Positions 35,601 through 47,100 of a stretch of 64,000 nt of DNA are shown here, one piece after another. Source of the DNA: Apostichopus japonicus (lineage: Eukaryota; Echinodermata; Holothuroidea; Aspidochirotida; Stichopodidae); contig NC_092567.1 in NCBI RefSeq assembly GCF_037975245.1, positions 12,414,876-12,478,875 of the forward strand, given 5' to 3'. Both the position numbers and the translations under genes were made by a program. Below the pieces are notes generated by a model. That model had not been told where the DNA came from. It searched no databases and saw nothing but the letters and a program-made list of their open reading frames with translations. Numbering within the stretch: the stretch's first letter is position 1; each line of letters begins with the position of its first letter.

Positions 35601-36117
35601 AATGAAAATATTTTTAATGTAGGTGAATCAAGCGACATGTAGTTTAGTCATTTATTTTTGAAGAAAAAGTAAAGATTTTAAAAACAAGTTCATCCTACTC
35701 CAGCCAAACAACGTTTCACTGAAAATGAGCATAGTTTAGATCAGGGCCAACTTTGAGAGACATTTATCCACTGATAAATAGCAGTTTGCTACACAGATCT
35801 ACCCTCTTCTGGTCACCACTACATTTAATTTTTACCATATCATGGATTTTAGCTGGCTTTTCACAAACAAAGATCAATTTTTATTTAGTGCAGTAAATGT
35901 TTCTTCAGAAGTGTTTTGTTTTGTATAGAATAAAATGTTTACCAATTTCACATGACCTCATATGACCTTCGACAGAAATATCGAGTCACTGGTGGATATT
36001 CCGCTGTCACCAAATATGATTCTTGCCAAGCTTTGTAAGTTCAAAAATAGCTTGATGTCAATCAAATCCAGAACAGTTTGTGAATGGTCTGGTATAGTTT
36101 TTTTTTCTTAGACTGGG
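32693..36117. other. No gene seen; includes a third copy of the duplicated block
   Basis: AT-rich. About 33310-33500 shares segments with 23.8 and 27.2 kb. There is a three-copy tandem repeat at 34051-34160, an A17 run near 34357, and three occurrences of tgtcgagttg (34627, 34682, 34841). TGACGTCA is at 33011. Frames at 32742 and 35416 have no recognisable features; the latter lacks an ATG start. Confidence 0.4.
34051..34160 (+). repeat. Three-copy tandem repeat, ~34 bp
   Basis: Unit near taatgagagataagtttg + tttaatgaacata(g/a)g; three clear copies. Confidence 0.75.
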
Positions 36118-36208
36118 TGAATGGCTTATATCATCCTTTATGATGTGATTTTGTGGTTAGCAGTACAAGAGATATATTTCGTTTTCGTTAACAGCGCGGT
36201 TTATGGTA
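36118..36208 (+). repeat. Left part of the duplicated block, split by a transposon
   Basis: Matches 28925-29011 (gtgattttgtggt, gagatatat, gcgcggtttatg). It ends in the dinucleotide TA immediately before the transposon terminus CACTCTTAAAA; the match resumes after the element at 40157. Confidence 0.85.
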
Positions 36209-36471
36209 CACTCTTAAAACGACCTAGTCATTTTTCCGACCAGAAAGTCTAGTCAAAATAGTTTTGACTAGAAAAGGGTCGACTTGATTAGATATTCTCG
36301 TTACGGTCACTCTGATCTAGTTAATTTAACCAGTTTCGGATCATATCAGCTAACAAGTGACAAGGTACCCATAGTTACAGCTGAGTTTGCGCATTGCCTG
36401 TAGAATTCAGACGTTCGTCTTTGCATTCTTTTCGACGCGCAACCACCGCCCTAGACTACTTCTACACTAAG

Positions 36472-36550
36472 ATGGACGAAAACGAGGACGATTTTGTTTC
36501 AAAACCCATACGAAATGGGGGTTAACAAAAGAAAATCGACACATTTAAAG
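36472..36550 (+). pseudogene. Element 1 gene, candidate first exon (broken)
   Basis: ATG at 36472, then an acidic start (MDENEDDFVSK) corresponding to ADEFVSAV in element 2, and a good donor aaag|gtgagt at 36551. TAA at 36523-36525 interrupts the frame. The region after the stop still aligns loosely with the SAM-like segment of element 2 and ends in phase 1, matching the acceptor at 37933. Confidence 0.5.
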
Positions 36551-37932
36551 GTGAGTGCTACAATATGCTATAAAATGTGCTTAGTAAGTGCTTAGTATCC
36601 TGCAAAGGCAACATTCTGTGAACGTCCGTTCGTTCATGCAATGAGGATAGCCGGTATAACGTTGAAGTCATGTAGACTAGGCTTAACGTTACTAGGCAAT
36701 ATCAGTTCAAAGTTGTGTGCATTTTGTACCAGGTGTGTTTAGGCTACTGTCGTTTGGTTTACTAACGCACTAAGTGCCTACGCTGTCCGACTCGGCCTTA
36801 TACTGCTAGGCATAGTAAGTAGTAGGGTGCTCCAAAATTTCGTGAATTGAAGCCACGGATTTAATTGTAACCTCACGATTCTTTTACCTTATGCCATCGC
36901 AGTTCGCTCCTGGGATATATGGCTAATAAACTCACGATTTTGTATCAAATAACTCTTCTCTGTCAATCTGCGTCCACTAATACAGATGTCAGTAGTAGTA
37001 GCATGGTGGGCTCATAATTGACGCACTTAAGGATTTGATCAACGATGTCTATCAAGGAAAAATCCAAATCACTCAACTGTATGTGTTTTTTATATGTGTA
37101 GTACCTCAGAAATGTTATGATCTCAAAATATTTAAGGTTCTGTGCTTATGCACCGTACAATTGAGCAGAATTTGACCACAAAATGTCTGCCGTGTCAAGT
37201 TCTTTCATACCCCTAAATTGACACATTCGTCGATAAGCTAACTGTAGTGTAGGCCTTAGTATACATCCATTGACTTTAGATGCTGTTTGCTATGCTCTCA
37301 GCCTCTAAGCTCAGACAGGTTAGGTCCCAGAGAGTCGTGTTATCATATTAAGGTAATGTTGGTTATTTTTAGGATGTAAGATTTCCAAATGCCAAAAAAA
37401 CGTGCAAATCTGGGAGGGGGGGTGTTAAAAGCTTAAAAAATACCACAATTTGGTTAGCAAATAACTGAAATGGATTCAAACTCATGAAATGTGTAATTCT
37501 GCTTGACTGCAAAAAGTTTAGGTGGCCTGCCGTATCGTTGCTAGTAATAATTGAAGGTGCGTCAATTACGGGGGTGCGTCAATTATGAAGCCTTGACTAT
37601 ACTAGTACTAGGCTTAGTAGTACTGAGTTCTGAGTAGGCCTAGTACTACTACTAGTAAGCGCTTTGAAACGCTGTATTAAACGCGATATAAGTGTAATTT
37701 ATTATTATTATTAAGAATATAATTACTGCTGTTTTTGAAACAGTACAGAAGCTAGGTGTGTCAGTGCAATGTGACAGTGCTTCATGCACTGCACTATCTA
37801 TAGACACCCTATGTGTATGCCCGTGCTTTGAATTAACACTGCAATTTGAGTTAGTTTAAACAGTTGATAACATTTAACGTTGCATGTTTGAAGCTAACTA
37901 ACTTTGTATGTACTTTGTTTTGCAAATTCCAG
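36551..37932 (+). other. Element 1 intron
   Basis: No exon corresponding to element 2's 58533-58690 was found here; it is either lost or too diverged. The interval carries a LINE/SINE-like tail at 37658-37715. Confidence 0.5.
37658..37715 (+). mobile_element. LINE/SINE-like 3' tail with (ATT)n
   Basis: The segment agcgctttgaaacgctgta then acgcgatataagtgta then attattattatt resembles the common animal retroposon tail with GCGCTTTGA and GCGCTATATAA motifs ending in ATT repeats (recalled pattern, not searched). It sits in the intron of the element 1 gene, so it would be a later insertion; no 5' part is seen. Confidence 0.4.
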
Positions 37933-38072
37933 ACAAGAAGAAGCTTTCAGTGGCATTGCAAGTACTTCCACTTCTGTTTTCTGCGAAAACTTAGTGTGAT
38001 GTAGTCGGAAAGAAGAAGATGCTGAAAGCAACTTTAGCAGAGGCAATGCAGTATTTTGTGCAATGTGTACAG
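37933..38072 (+). pseudogene. Element 1 gene, middle exon (broken)
   Basis: Acceptor caaattccag, donor cag|gtaact. Two bases, then 46 codons in phase 0, with TAG at 37992-37994. The start (DKKKLSVALQVLPLLF) aligns with DEKKNLAFFLLPLRF in element 2, and the end (KATLAEAMQYFVQ) aligns with TTVTSCLQAFIDDHP. The alignment across two independent elements shows this is a genuine exon despite the stop. Confidence 0.7.
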
Positions 38073-38733
38073 GTAACTACATTAAACCACTTATCCCATT
38101 TTCTTAGAACTGGAACAAATAGTACATGTACTTGTGCGTTGAAAGATGTACTAGGGGTGACAGTAACCAATCAGAAGTACACTTCGAAGTTAAGGGAAGA
38201 AAATTTTGATGTGTGATTTGTGTGAATGTGTGTGTCCAAAACTACTCCCAAACTGAAACTTGGTCTGGAGATGCTCTATGATGGACTTTGTGTTAAGATA
38301 GATTTCCATGGATATTGTATTAAGAAGGAAAGGTTTTCATGAACTTGCAAAGTCCACAGGTATTTGGACCATCAATTTGGACCATCTGAATAAAAATTAT
38401 AGTTGTGACTGAAAGTCAAAAGGTTGAAAGTCAAATTGTCAAAACATGTTTTCTTGCTATAATTAAAAAAGATTTTTTTATTAAATACAAGTTTCAGTTG
38501 GTTTAGATTTGAAAATACTTCAAGCATACCTGAGATGAAAAAAGTGTGACTTGAAGTATCTACAGTATATAGGATATCTATTAATGGACTTACATTTCAG
38601 TTTCAAAAGTCAGTATATGAATTTAAAAATGGGATCAGATTTTCTTGCCTTCACCCTTTGCTTTGCATGTGAGAAAAATTCACAACTATCACTGCATATC
38701 TTGTTTATTGTTTTCACTATTTCATCACTGCAG
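38073..38733 (+). other. Element 1 intron
   Basis: AT-rich. The reading frame of the next exon happens to stay open upstream to 38551, but the strong acceptor tcatcactgcag at 38733 and the protein alignment place the exon start at 38734. Confidence 0.6.
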
Positions 38734-39072
38734 ATTGGAACCAACTTGCCAGAGTTCCTGGCTAAGGTTAGCCAAACGCAACCATTTATTCTAATCATTG
38801 GAGAGAACAGAAGGAACCCAGAACAACAGTTTGTGATAGTCGAAAGGATGGCAATACCAGCTAGTTCTCTTATCAAGGCAGTTGATCTATGTTTCAAAGT
38901 GTTTTATGTACTGGACCTTAACTACCCTTGGGAGCCTAATAACGTGTGGGATTTAATTCAAAAGAACATTTACGGGCTGGGCGAGGGGAAGGGGAGGCTA
39001 AGGTCAACACCAAGTGTCTTGGCCCTGAAGAATTTTGTATCATGCAGTGCAGAAACTTCAAATGAGATGTAA
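38734..39072 (+). CDS. Element 1 gene, C-terminal exon (intact): conserved module of the transposon protein
   Basis: 112 codons and TAA with no break. The key stretch is QPFILIIGENRRNPEQQFVI, then VERMAIPASSLIKAVDLCFK, then VFYVLDLNYPWEPNNVWDLI and IYGLG. Element 2 encodes the same pattern (QPFILCLGES, FFVIIER, SSLLTAVD, YVLDIN, VWEF, VYELG). I recall very similar C-terminal modules in numerous uncharacterised fish and invertebrate proteins that also start with a SAM-like domain, but I cannot search. The biochemical role is unknown. No metal-binding or DDE-type catalytic set is evident; the conserved residues are mainly Phe, Val, Asp and Leu, more like a structural or binding fold. Confidence 0.8.
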   Translation: MGTNLPEFLAKVSQTQPFILIIGENRRNPEQQFVIVERMAIPASSLIKAVDLCFKVFYVLDLNYPWEPNNVWDLIQKNIYGLGEGKGRLRSTPSVLALKNFVSCSAETSNEM

Positions 39073-40156
39073 AAAGAGTGTGCTTACGATCCATGTTTAT
39101 AGTATTGACTGAAAGCATTAATGTTGGAATGCTTACCTTATATTATTTGGGCCAGCATGAAATTTGTATGACTGAGTTTGCTCCAAATATATTTTTTTAT
39201 AAAGACTTTACAAAACCAAAATATAATTCTAATAGTGGAGCTGGTTAAGCCCTTTTTCTTTTCTTTTAATGATACCCAAGACCAAATACTTTACAGGCCA
39301 TCATACTTCAGAAACTCCACTTGGTTTTGACGAGCTTGGAATCGCCTAATATTTTAGAGGTTCATGTGATTTGTGCAATAATTTTAACTTAGTTATATAT
39401 GTTTGAAATAATATTAAGAAATGTTATATTAATGGAACAGTATTTCAAAATTGACCAACTGACCAAGAATCTTAATAAATTTTAAATGGTTTAGAAAATA
39501 TTGATTTCTGACTTGAAATGTTAAATTTGTTGTATGTGTACATAACCCATCATGTCGTAGCATTTTTGTGCCCCCCCCCCCTACCAGGACCGTTTGATAT
39601 GCAGCAGGCCATTAAACCTTGAGAGAAAAACCAAAAACATATAGTAACTATCACATTAAATGTAATGATAGTGTCTTTGCACGATGTATATATCTTACCA
39701 TAGATGACTGGAATCATGCGCCAACTGAAAATTGATCCACAAAATGTGCTTGTACGTTTTATGAACTTCATTCAACATTAATTCTGGATACAGTATAGTA
39801 TTTCATTTTAAATTCCAATAGCATTCAGAACGTCTGCAATGGTGGGTCTTGCTTTCCTTATATATAAATTCACCCGATTTTATATGTCTGCCCCTGACTA
39901 TTTTTTAGAATCAAATGAAAAACCACTGGCCTCGAAGGCCTATTTAAGAAGGCAATGATCTAGTCAATTTTGACTAGTATGTAGTCAAAATGATGAGATG
40001 TTTCTGGTCAATTTAGAACAAGGTTTTCTAGTCACTTAAAATGACCAGATGTCTCTAGTCAAAATGACGAGGATCTCATAAAGTCATATTTTACATGGTA
40101 ATCTGGTCAAATTTGACTAGATTCTAGTTAAAAATGACTAGGTATTTTTAAGAGTG

Positions 40157-40455
40157 TATAGCTGACATATTGTGGCAATTCATCATAAGCAAGCGATAGC
40201 ATCAGATTGATACAAGATTCTATGATGGGGTAATGATTATTCATAGTTTCAGGTGTTTCATTAGTCAACATTTTGATAACTATCATTAAATTAATAAACA
40301 AATAAAACAGAACACATCAAAGAGGGGGTGGCTGGAAATCTGGACACACTAGCATATATATGACGTCATGATCTATTGTTGGAGCGTAAGATATGCATCA
40401 TCGCATACATCATGACAAGACTGGACTGGAGGGGGAGGGGTGTGAGGTTGGCGTG
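40157..40455 (+). repeat. Right part of the duplicated block after the transposon
   Basis: Resumes the match to 29013-29297: attgtggcaattcat, cagattgatacaa, ggggtaatgatt, atgacgtcatgatctattgt, gacaagactggactggaggg. It stops matching at gaggttggcg, exactly where the 51-bp minisatellite begins in the other copy. It carries a TGACGTCA at 40361 equivalent to that at 29216. Confidence 0.87.
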
Positions 40456-40964
40456 GATAAATTACATTTTTTAGGTTGTACTGAGGTTACATGTTGTTCA
40501 ATATCTTACCATGAACATTGCCTTGCCAAAGTCAAATATAAATGAAGCATTTTTGACATCTATTTTGCCGGAAGTCATTGTTTTCAAACATGAATATATT
40601 ACGGTAAACAACAGTCGATCCACTCCAAGAGTGAGGCAAGAACGGGATATGTATGTAAGGATAATGTATCCGGAACGATAGTAAAACCTAATCATGTTTG
40701 GTTAGTGTACGGATGAAAATAATTCAACATTTAACGACACTTTAAGTAGAATGTTTGTGTGTAACTTTGTAATTTTCATCTGCCCCGACCAAGCCATGTA
40801 ATGTTAACTCCAGTTATAATATTAACAATAGATCTAACCATGTGAATATGGCCGTACAACTGCCGATAAGAAAATAAACTGATTGGACCAATAATACACG
40901 ATAAAATACATTTAGGTTATGTAAAATACAAATTGGGTGCAATATTTTACTTCTTCATTACAAG
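40456..40964. other. No gene seen
   Basis: AT-rich; a minus-strand frame at 40498-40695 has no recognisable features. Confidence 0.4.
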
Positions 40965-41142
40965 CTTCTATCTGCATACATATTTACATCACTTGAAGAA
41001 CTTATCTAAAGCAAACGTTACTTTCCACATCTGTGATGACAAGAAACATTTCTCCCCTTTGGTAAACTTTAAAGCAGCCGTAGTTTCGGCTCATCAAGAA
41101 TGTTACCAAAACCTTCAGACTTTACTCAAAATGAGATTGTAA
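40965..41142 (+). CDS. Candidate terminal exon, product unknown
   Basis: Acceptor ttcttcattacaag, one base, then 58 codons to TAA, followed by AATAAA within about 15 bases. The peptide (KANVTFHICDDKKHFSPLVN near the middle, CYQNLQTLLKMRL at the end) looks natural: one N-glycosylation site, two cysteines, and an amphipathic helix at the end. The one-base lead phase is the same as in the candidate terminal exons at 21563 and 32204. The frame also runs upstream to a non-ATG start, so its 5' boundary is uncertain. No family is recognised. Confidence 0.35.
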
Positions 41143-44100
41143 TTAATCAAATAAAGGCATATTGTTTTAAGTCGGTTAATGAGAGTATTTAATATAGTAC
41201 ATACAGCTTACACACTGTGGTCACCCAGATAAGCTGTTATCTAGATCTAGATCTAGAACATCTAACTCTAATTTACTGTTTGTTTGAATTACGCCTTACA
41301 ATGTTAACGAACAATTTTGCTACGGTATTTCTGAAGCAAATAACAGATTCATCAAAATCATCCGAAATATTTGCTTTAAATATACAAAGAATAATCTACT
41401 TAGCCTAAAACAAAATAGTCCAATGTTTCAGACTAGCATCTAATGTAAAAAAATACACTGAAGAAAATGTTGCAATCTATGTGAAACCATTTCTCTGTAC
41501 TAGTTTTAACAATATCAGCATTAATCGCCGCACAGTTCTCATTTCTCTTTGAATAAATCGTACTAGCGCCCTCTAAAATTAAAAAAAGTTTGCATCACCC
41601 AGCTGGAGATGAACACAACTATCTTCTGATTATAACCAAGTTACCGTAAGATGAAGACTGTGAAGTACGGTCAGGATAATCAGAGTGAGGTTGTAGGATT
41701 ATTTTGATCATCCATGTTTATTTGAGATTAGAAGGGCCGCCCTGACGTAAGTTAGTTGTTGATGTTCACAAGAATGAATATTCAAAAAAACATCACGATA
41801 AACATATATTAAAAATCAAGAGAAACAAAGGTGGAATCAGAGTAATGTACAGCTTACTACCGTAAAAGCTATTTCAATTCCTCGGAGGTTGGGGCGGGGA
41901 GTTTTGAGAGATTAAAACCAATTTGATTTCGTTAAACGTTGTGAATACAGTATACATTTACAGGCTAATCTTATCTATAGCTAAACCATTCGTTAGAACG
42001 ATATGTTTATGATGGGAGTTAAAGGCCAAACTTGTTTTTATGTACAGAACTTGAACAGGGTGGCTATCGAAATATTGCTCGTTATGGACATTTGGCATAT
42101 ATGGATACAAACAATTAATTAGTCCATAATCTAGCATTTTGAACGATAAGCCTGCATTGTTGGTCGAAAAACCTTGATTAACAATGATAAACTCCGATTA
42201 TTAACCAGACAAGCGGTCCAATGTTTAAAATGTTGATAATCCAGTTTTCTTGCCTATAAGCTTTCATTTTCAGTTGTAAAACCTGAAGTACCGGTTCAAG
42301 ACAAGACCGGCATTGAGCAATGATCCAATTATTCCGACATAATAAAACTGGAATATATCATTAGTGGGTAATTTGCTTTGCCATACATGTGATTCAGGAA
42401 TAATTTCGACATGCGAGTAAACATCCGATATTAGCATAACAATACGAGTAAAATCCGATTCTGAATGAGAACAAAACCGAAGGTGGCTTTAGCTTCGTGT
42501 AACATTCCAGGGACATATGTTCTGTTATTGATACAGTATTGTATTAAGATAGCTCGAATAGGCTCGTTGCTTGTGCATACAATCCAACATAAGCAATTGA
42601 ACGTACGGGGACTGCTGGTGATAGTTTAATCATTTGGTAATAATATTTACTTCAAAGGCATCTATTAAAGACACTGCAACCTTCTCATCGTGCCGTACGT
42701 TCATGGAAATGTTTGTGCAAATTATTTTCGTTGGATCAATATCCCAGGATTTTACCTTGTGAATATTTCGCAATGATTTCGTATTCCAAACTGCTGTACC
42801 ATAATTCAGGATCAACAGTTTTCAGAGACCTGCATCTTTTCGTGGGCTGAGAAAATGATTCCTTATGGAGGAAGATTAATTTTTCGAGAGGATCACTTTA
42901 GTTTTATACCGGGATACACTTTAAACTATAGCATAACGATAATTCTTATCAGGTGGTGAAGTTTGTACGCAATTTTGCCTATCTGACATCCCGAAAGTGT
43001 TGGAGATTTAACAGATGTTGGAAGACAAAGTATTGTCACGTTTATCACTCGTCATCTCATGTGAATACACATTCCAATGAAAATCTTTGCTAATATTAAT
43101 AAAATGGAATAAACGGCACACGAACAACAATTTACTTCTCAAATTTAAAGACCTATGTTATCGTCACATCAACAACCAGAAACACAACCCATTATTAAAT
43201 ACAAAATTGAACTTGGCCAGCCTGAATTTTCTTAAAAAATGAAGCAACTTATAATGACATTTGTTATAAGAAAGTTTAATAAATCAAATACCAGAATACG
43301 TAACCCCTGATGTAAACAATAACATGGCAGCTGTTTGAAGTTACTGTCAAAATAGGTCTGCAGTAGCTGTTAACTTTAAAAAGGATAGAGGATAAATTTC
43401 AATCGCCTTTCCTGATATATCGATCGGAGAGGAACAAACATGCCGCTGATACCGGTCAAAAAGTAAAATAGCGGCTTAACAATTAACAGGCTAAATTGTT
43501 ATGCTGCTAAAATAATGTTTTAACCATCCTCCGATGGTCAAGCACCACCTCAGCTTACCCCAATCCCCCCCCCCCCCCACCAAAACAAAGGTAGGTGCAT
43601 TGTGTGAGACAATAGTCCTTCACTTTCTTGATAGAGACGGAATTATTAAGTGCAGTCATTGTCTATCATTTGTGTTGAATACACAGAAACCAGAAAAATA
43701 CACCCATACCTGTGACTGATTCATTTGTGTAATTAAAGTAAATTAGTCATTATTTCCACACAAAAAAATGGTTTCTTGGAAACTAAATCAGAGCCAACCA
43801 AACCTAACTTGTTATTACAAACGATTCAAACTTTGTATCAAAGAAACCATGTCACGCTAATGCAATTAATCGCCGTTCAATGTTTTGCGTAATTCAAGGG
43901 CGTTAAGTAACTACCGTCAATAGTTTGGTCTAAATAATCTCTTCACTAATGGTATTAGCAAACTTTGTGCATGAAGATATAATGTCCAGGCTAGCACAAT
44001 TATTTTAGAGTTGATTTTACTTGATATATTTTAATTGATATGTTTAAAGCACCACTGTAGTTTATACCTACCTTTATTTTCCTTTTTCTCTTCAAATTTC

Positions 44101-47100
44101 TTGACCAACCTTCATAATTCCTTTAATTATCAGAATTGATTATGCCACCATTAAATATAAAATGCTGTCATGGTTAAAATATAGATCCCTCAGTTTGCAT
44201 TCAATAGTACCATTACAAAATAATTTATGATTTTGTTAATCCATTAACAGGGATCAAATAGCAACCATTAACGCATTCGCGAATTTAAGGACATTCCCTA
44301 CTTCTTTGCTCATACTGCTTCTTAAGAATTTGATATATTATTGATGTAATATGATCAAACCATCGATAATATGACGTTGTTGAAGTATCAGACTTATTTG
44401 CAAATCAGTATCAGAGAGATCCATATCAACATTGTCCCTATCAGCGTTATCTATAAACAGAACATACAGATCTAAAAGTCGCTGAGTTACCGTATCCCAG
44501 TATAGACATACATAAGCTTGTAACCACTGAATTTAGTTGAGAGTGGTAAATGACGAACGTCTTTTCCATTTTCATGATGACAAAAGTTAAAACGATTACT
44601 TCCTTTTAAGTTTAATTAATTTAAATTTACCTGTAAATTATGATATTATGATTGCTAGATATTAAACTCATGGTGTATCAAGCAAATGTAAGTTTCACAT
44701 CGTTGTAAATCCACGGAAAGTTCGTTCGAAGTCTTCTCGCTGTCTTCTCGTAACTCAATAAAATGACGGCTATTGCGAGCTCATCACCTCGACTCAAAGG
44801 AGGTGCAGCGCTTTAGGGTTGCGAACGTGACTGCTGGTAGAAGAGGATTGTATAGCTATCAATATTATTAGTTTGACGTCATATTAGCCGCAAACTTAAT
44901 AATGTTTGCTTCCGAATTATTTATTCCTGGATGAAGTTCGTACGTATTTTGTTTATTTTTGGGTATTTCTTGATAAATCGCGACACTCTAGAAGGGTCGT
45001 CAAACCACTGTCCCGTTGCCCTCCTCCTTATGTAAGTACACTCGTTAACTAAATTACTTTAAAAACAGTAAGTAATTAACTACAGGCTTCATACTTGAAA
45101 GAAATTGTTATTTTTTGAACTTTTCATTCTCATCCCAAATAGCGTAGGATTAATTGTGGACTGGTACATGGTATTGTCTAATAGACCTATATTGGTTGTA
45201 AGTAAAGTTTAACGACACTATTACTACTGTTACTACTAAAAGATAAAGCTATTTTCTCGGGTGTTTATTACAGCCAACACTGTGCAAAACAAAGTTCCTA
45301 AATACTCCGTAGATGTAAAAGCTAATTATATGTGTTATTGATGGTTTCATGATAAACACTAACGGAATAACGTAGGCGCATTTGCCACAAACATTGTCAA
45401 AGAAACGTAATATGATTCCATCCGCTGATGCGTGCGTAGTTTTGCAATGAAGCTATGTTGGATTTTATTATATTAACATAGTCTTGTATACGTAAAATAT
45501 CATTCAATTAACAGATTAGTGTTTTTGAACAGAGGAGGTGATTGACGCATTACAGTGACCCCCCCCCCCCACCCCCTCCTCCATCCTGTTTTATATAGAC
45601 ATGTTGTACAGTTGTTGATGTTATTTTAAAGCTTCGATGATATGCGACCACATTATATTGACAAAACTAATGTAACGTAATCATACAGTAAGACACTTGA
45701 CCGTAGTATCACAATGGACGCAACAATTCACATTATTTATTAAATATTGTTATTGAAAGCATTGTAAACATTCGATGTATATTTTTTTAATTTACGGAGA
45801 TTTAGACAGAAATTGTTAAATACACGTTATCAGGAACGATTCTACCTAAATGTAGCAGTTTGTGTTGAATTTATCACAATCAGTTAATTGGTAAATTTGC
45901 AGCTCATTTACAATTACAACAACGTATACAGTACCTGCATATCCTAATATATATATATATATATGATACTGCGATCATACTAAATGTTTTTGATAGGTTA
46001 TCTACCACTCAGGGGCTATTTTCTAATTTATTGGTCGCTGTTTAGCCGGAAATTTCAACAACTGTTCCAAAATGAATATAATTTTATAAAATAATTATAC
46101 CTTTCCTGGAAATCGTCTTAAATTATTTTAAGAATGTTAGGATTGTGGTACTTAAGAAGTGGAAATTTCGAAATAACAGGTCGATCTTTTCACTTTTAAT
46201 ATCAAATTGATTTAATCTCAAACTTTCAATATTATATTTCAAACTTTCGCCTATTTTCTCTAACTTTCGACTTTAAGATGGCAAGGTTAAAAAAAATATT
46301 TCTACTTAACATATTGGTGTTTGGTATTAGATAATACAGGGGTAAAGAAAGATCCACATGGATAAACTGTTGAAATTTCGACTTAGCTTGTCGAAAAATT
46401 AACCGATAATGAAATATGTAAGAAAAAGTTTTATGCATTGATATAGTGTCTTGAAGTAATTAATCTACTCGATTTAGGCCCCACATAGTATGGATGTTCT
46501 TATGCATATCCCTGGTACGAAAATGGCATTTGTGAGCAACATATTTAACAGGGCGGGCACAATGATTTACTGTGAGAGCAATTGCCTACCCAGTTAGTAT
46601 GTTATTTACTTCACTGGTGTCAGGTTCTGACCAAGTCATGTATATTACACATTATAGTATACACCTCGGTCTACCTAAGAGATCTGTGTGAACACAATCA
46701 TATGTCCGCTACGAGCTATAATCTTGTCATGCTTTATTCTCTGTTTTGAAAAACATAAATGGTCTTGTCTAATTTATTAATTCCTGATGTACTTTTCGTG
46801 ACATGTTAGATTTATTTTGCTCTAACGGAGGAGGATGGTACGCCCGATTGAAAAATATTGATAGGCGTGGGATGCAGGGGGTGGGGGGGGGGGTTGGTTT
46901 CATTTATAAATTATTTGATCAATCTATACCGCAAATTTTCTTGAGGATTTCAGAACGTAGTATAAGACCCTACTGTACCATAAACTGCAATTGTTAAGAA
47001 TAGATACAAGAAGAGTGAATGTAAATTGCTATTTCATTTGAAATAGTGTTTCTTACATACTAGACAGTACCGATGTACTTAATAAAACGTTTACATATAT

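Larger units (their letters stand above)
36209..40156 (+). mobile_element. TIR DNA transposon, element 1 (3,948 bp), superfamily not recognised
   Basis: The left end CACTCTTAAAACGACCTAG and the inverted right end CACTCTTAAAAATACCTAG agree at 25 of the first 27 bases. A TA flanks both ends (36207-36208, 40157-40158), and the paralogous locus at 28.9 kb is uninterrupted, which confirms the borders. The subterminal regions are filled with a short motif around CTAGTC(A)AAA...TTTGACTAG in both orientations (about 36222-36330 and 39958-40140). Inside, on the plus strand, is a decayed multi-exon gene (36472-39072) of the same family as in element 2. I see no RNase H-type transposase, integrase, tyrosine recombinase or helicase, so either this gene encodes the mobilising protein or the element is mobilised in trans. 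Confidence 0.88.
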
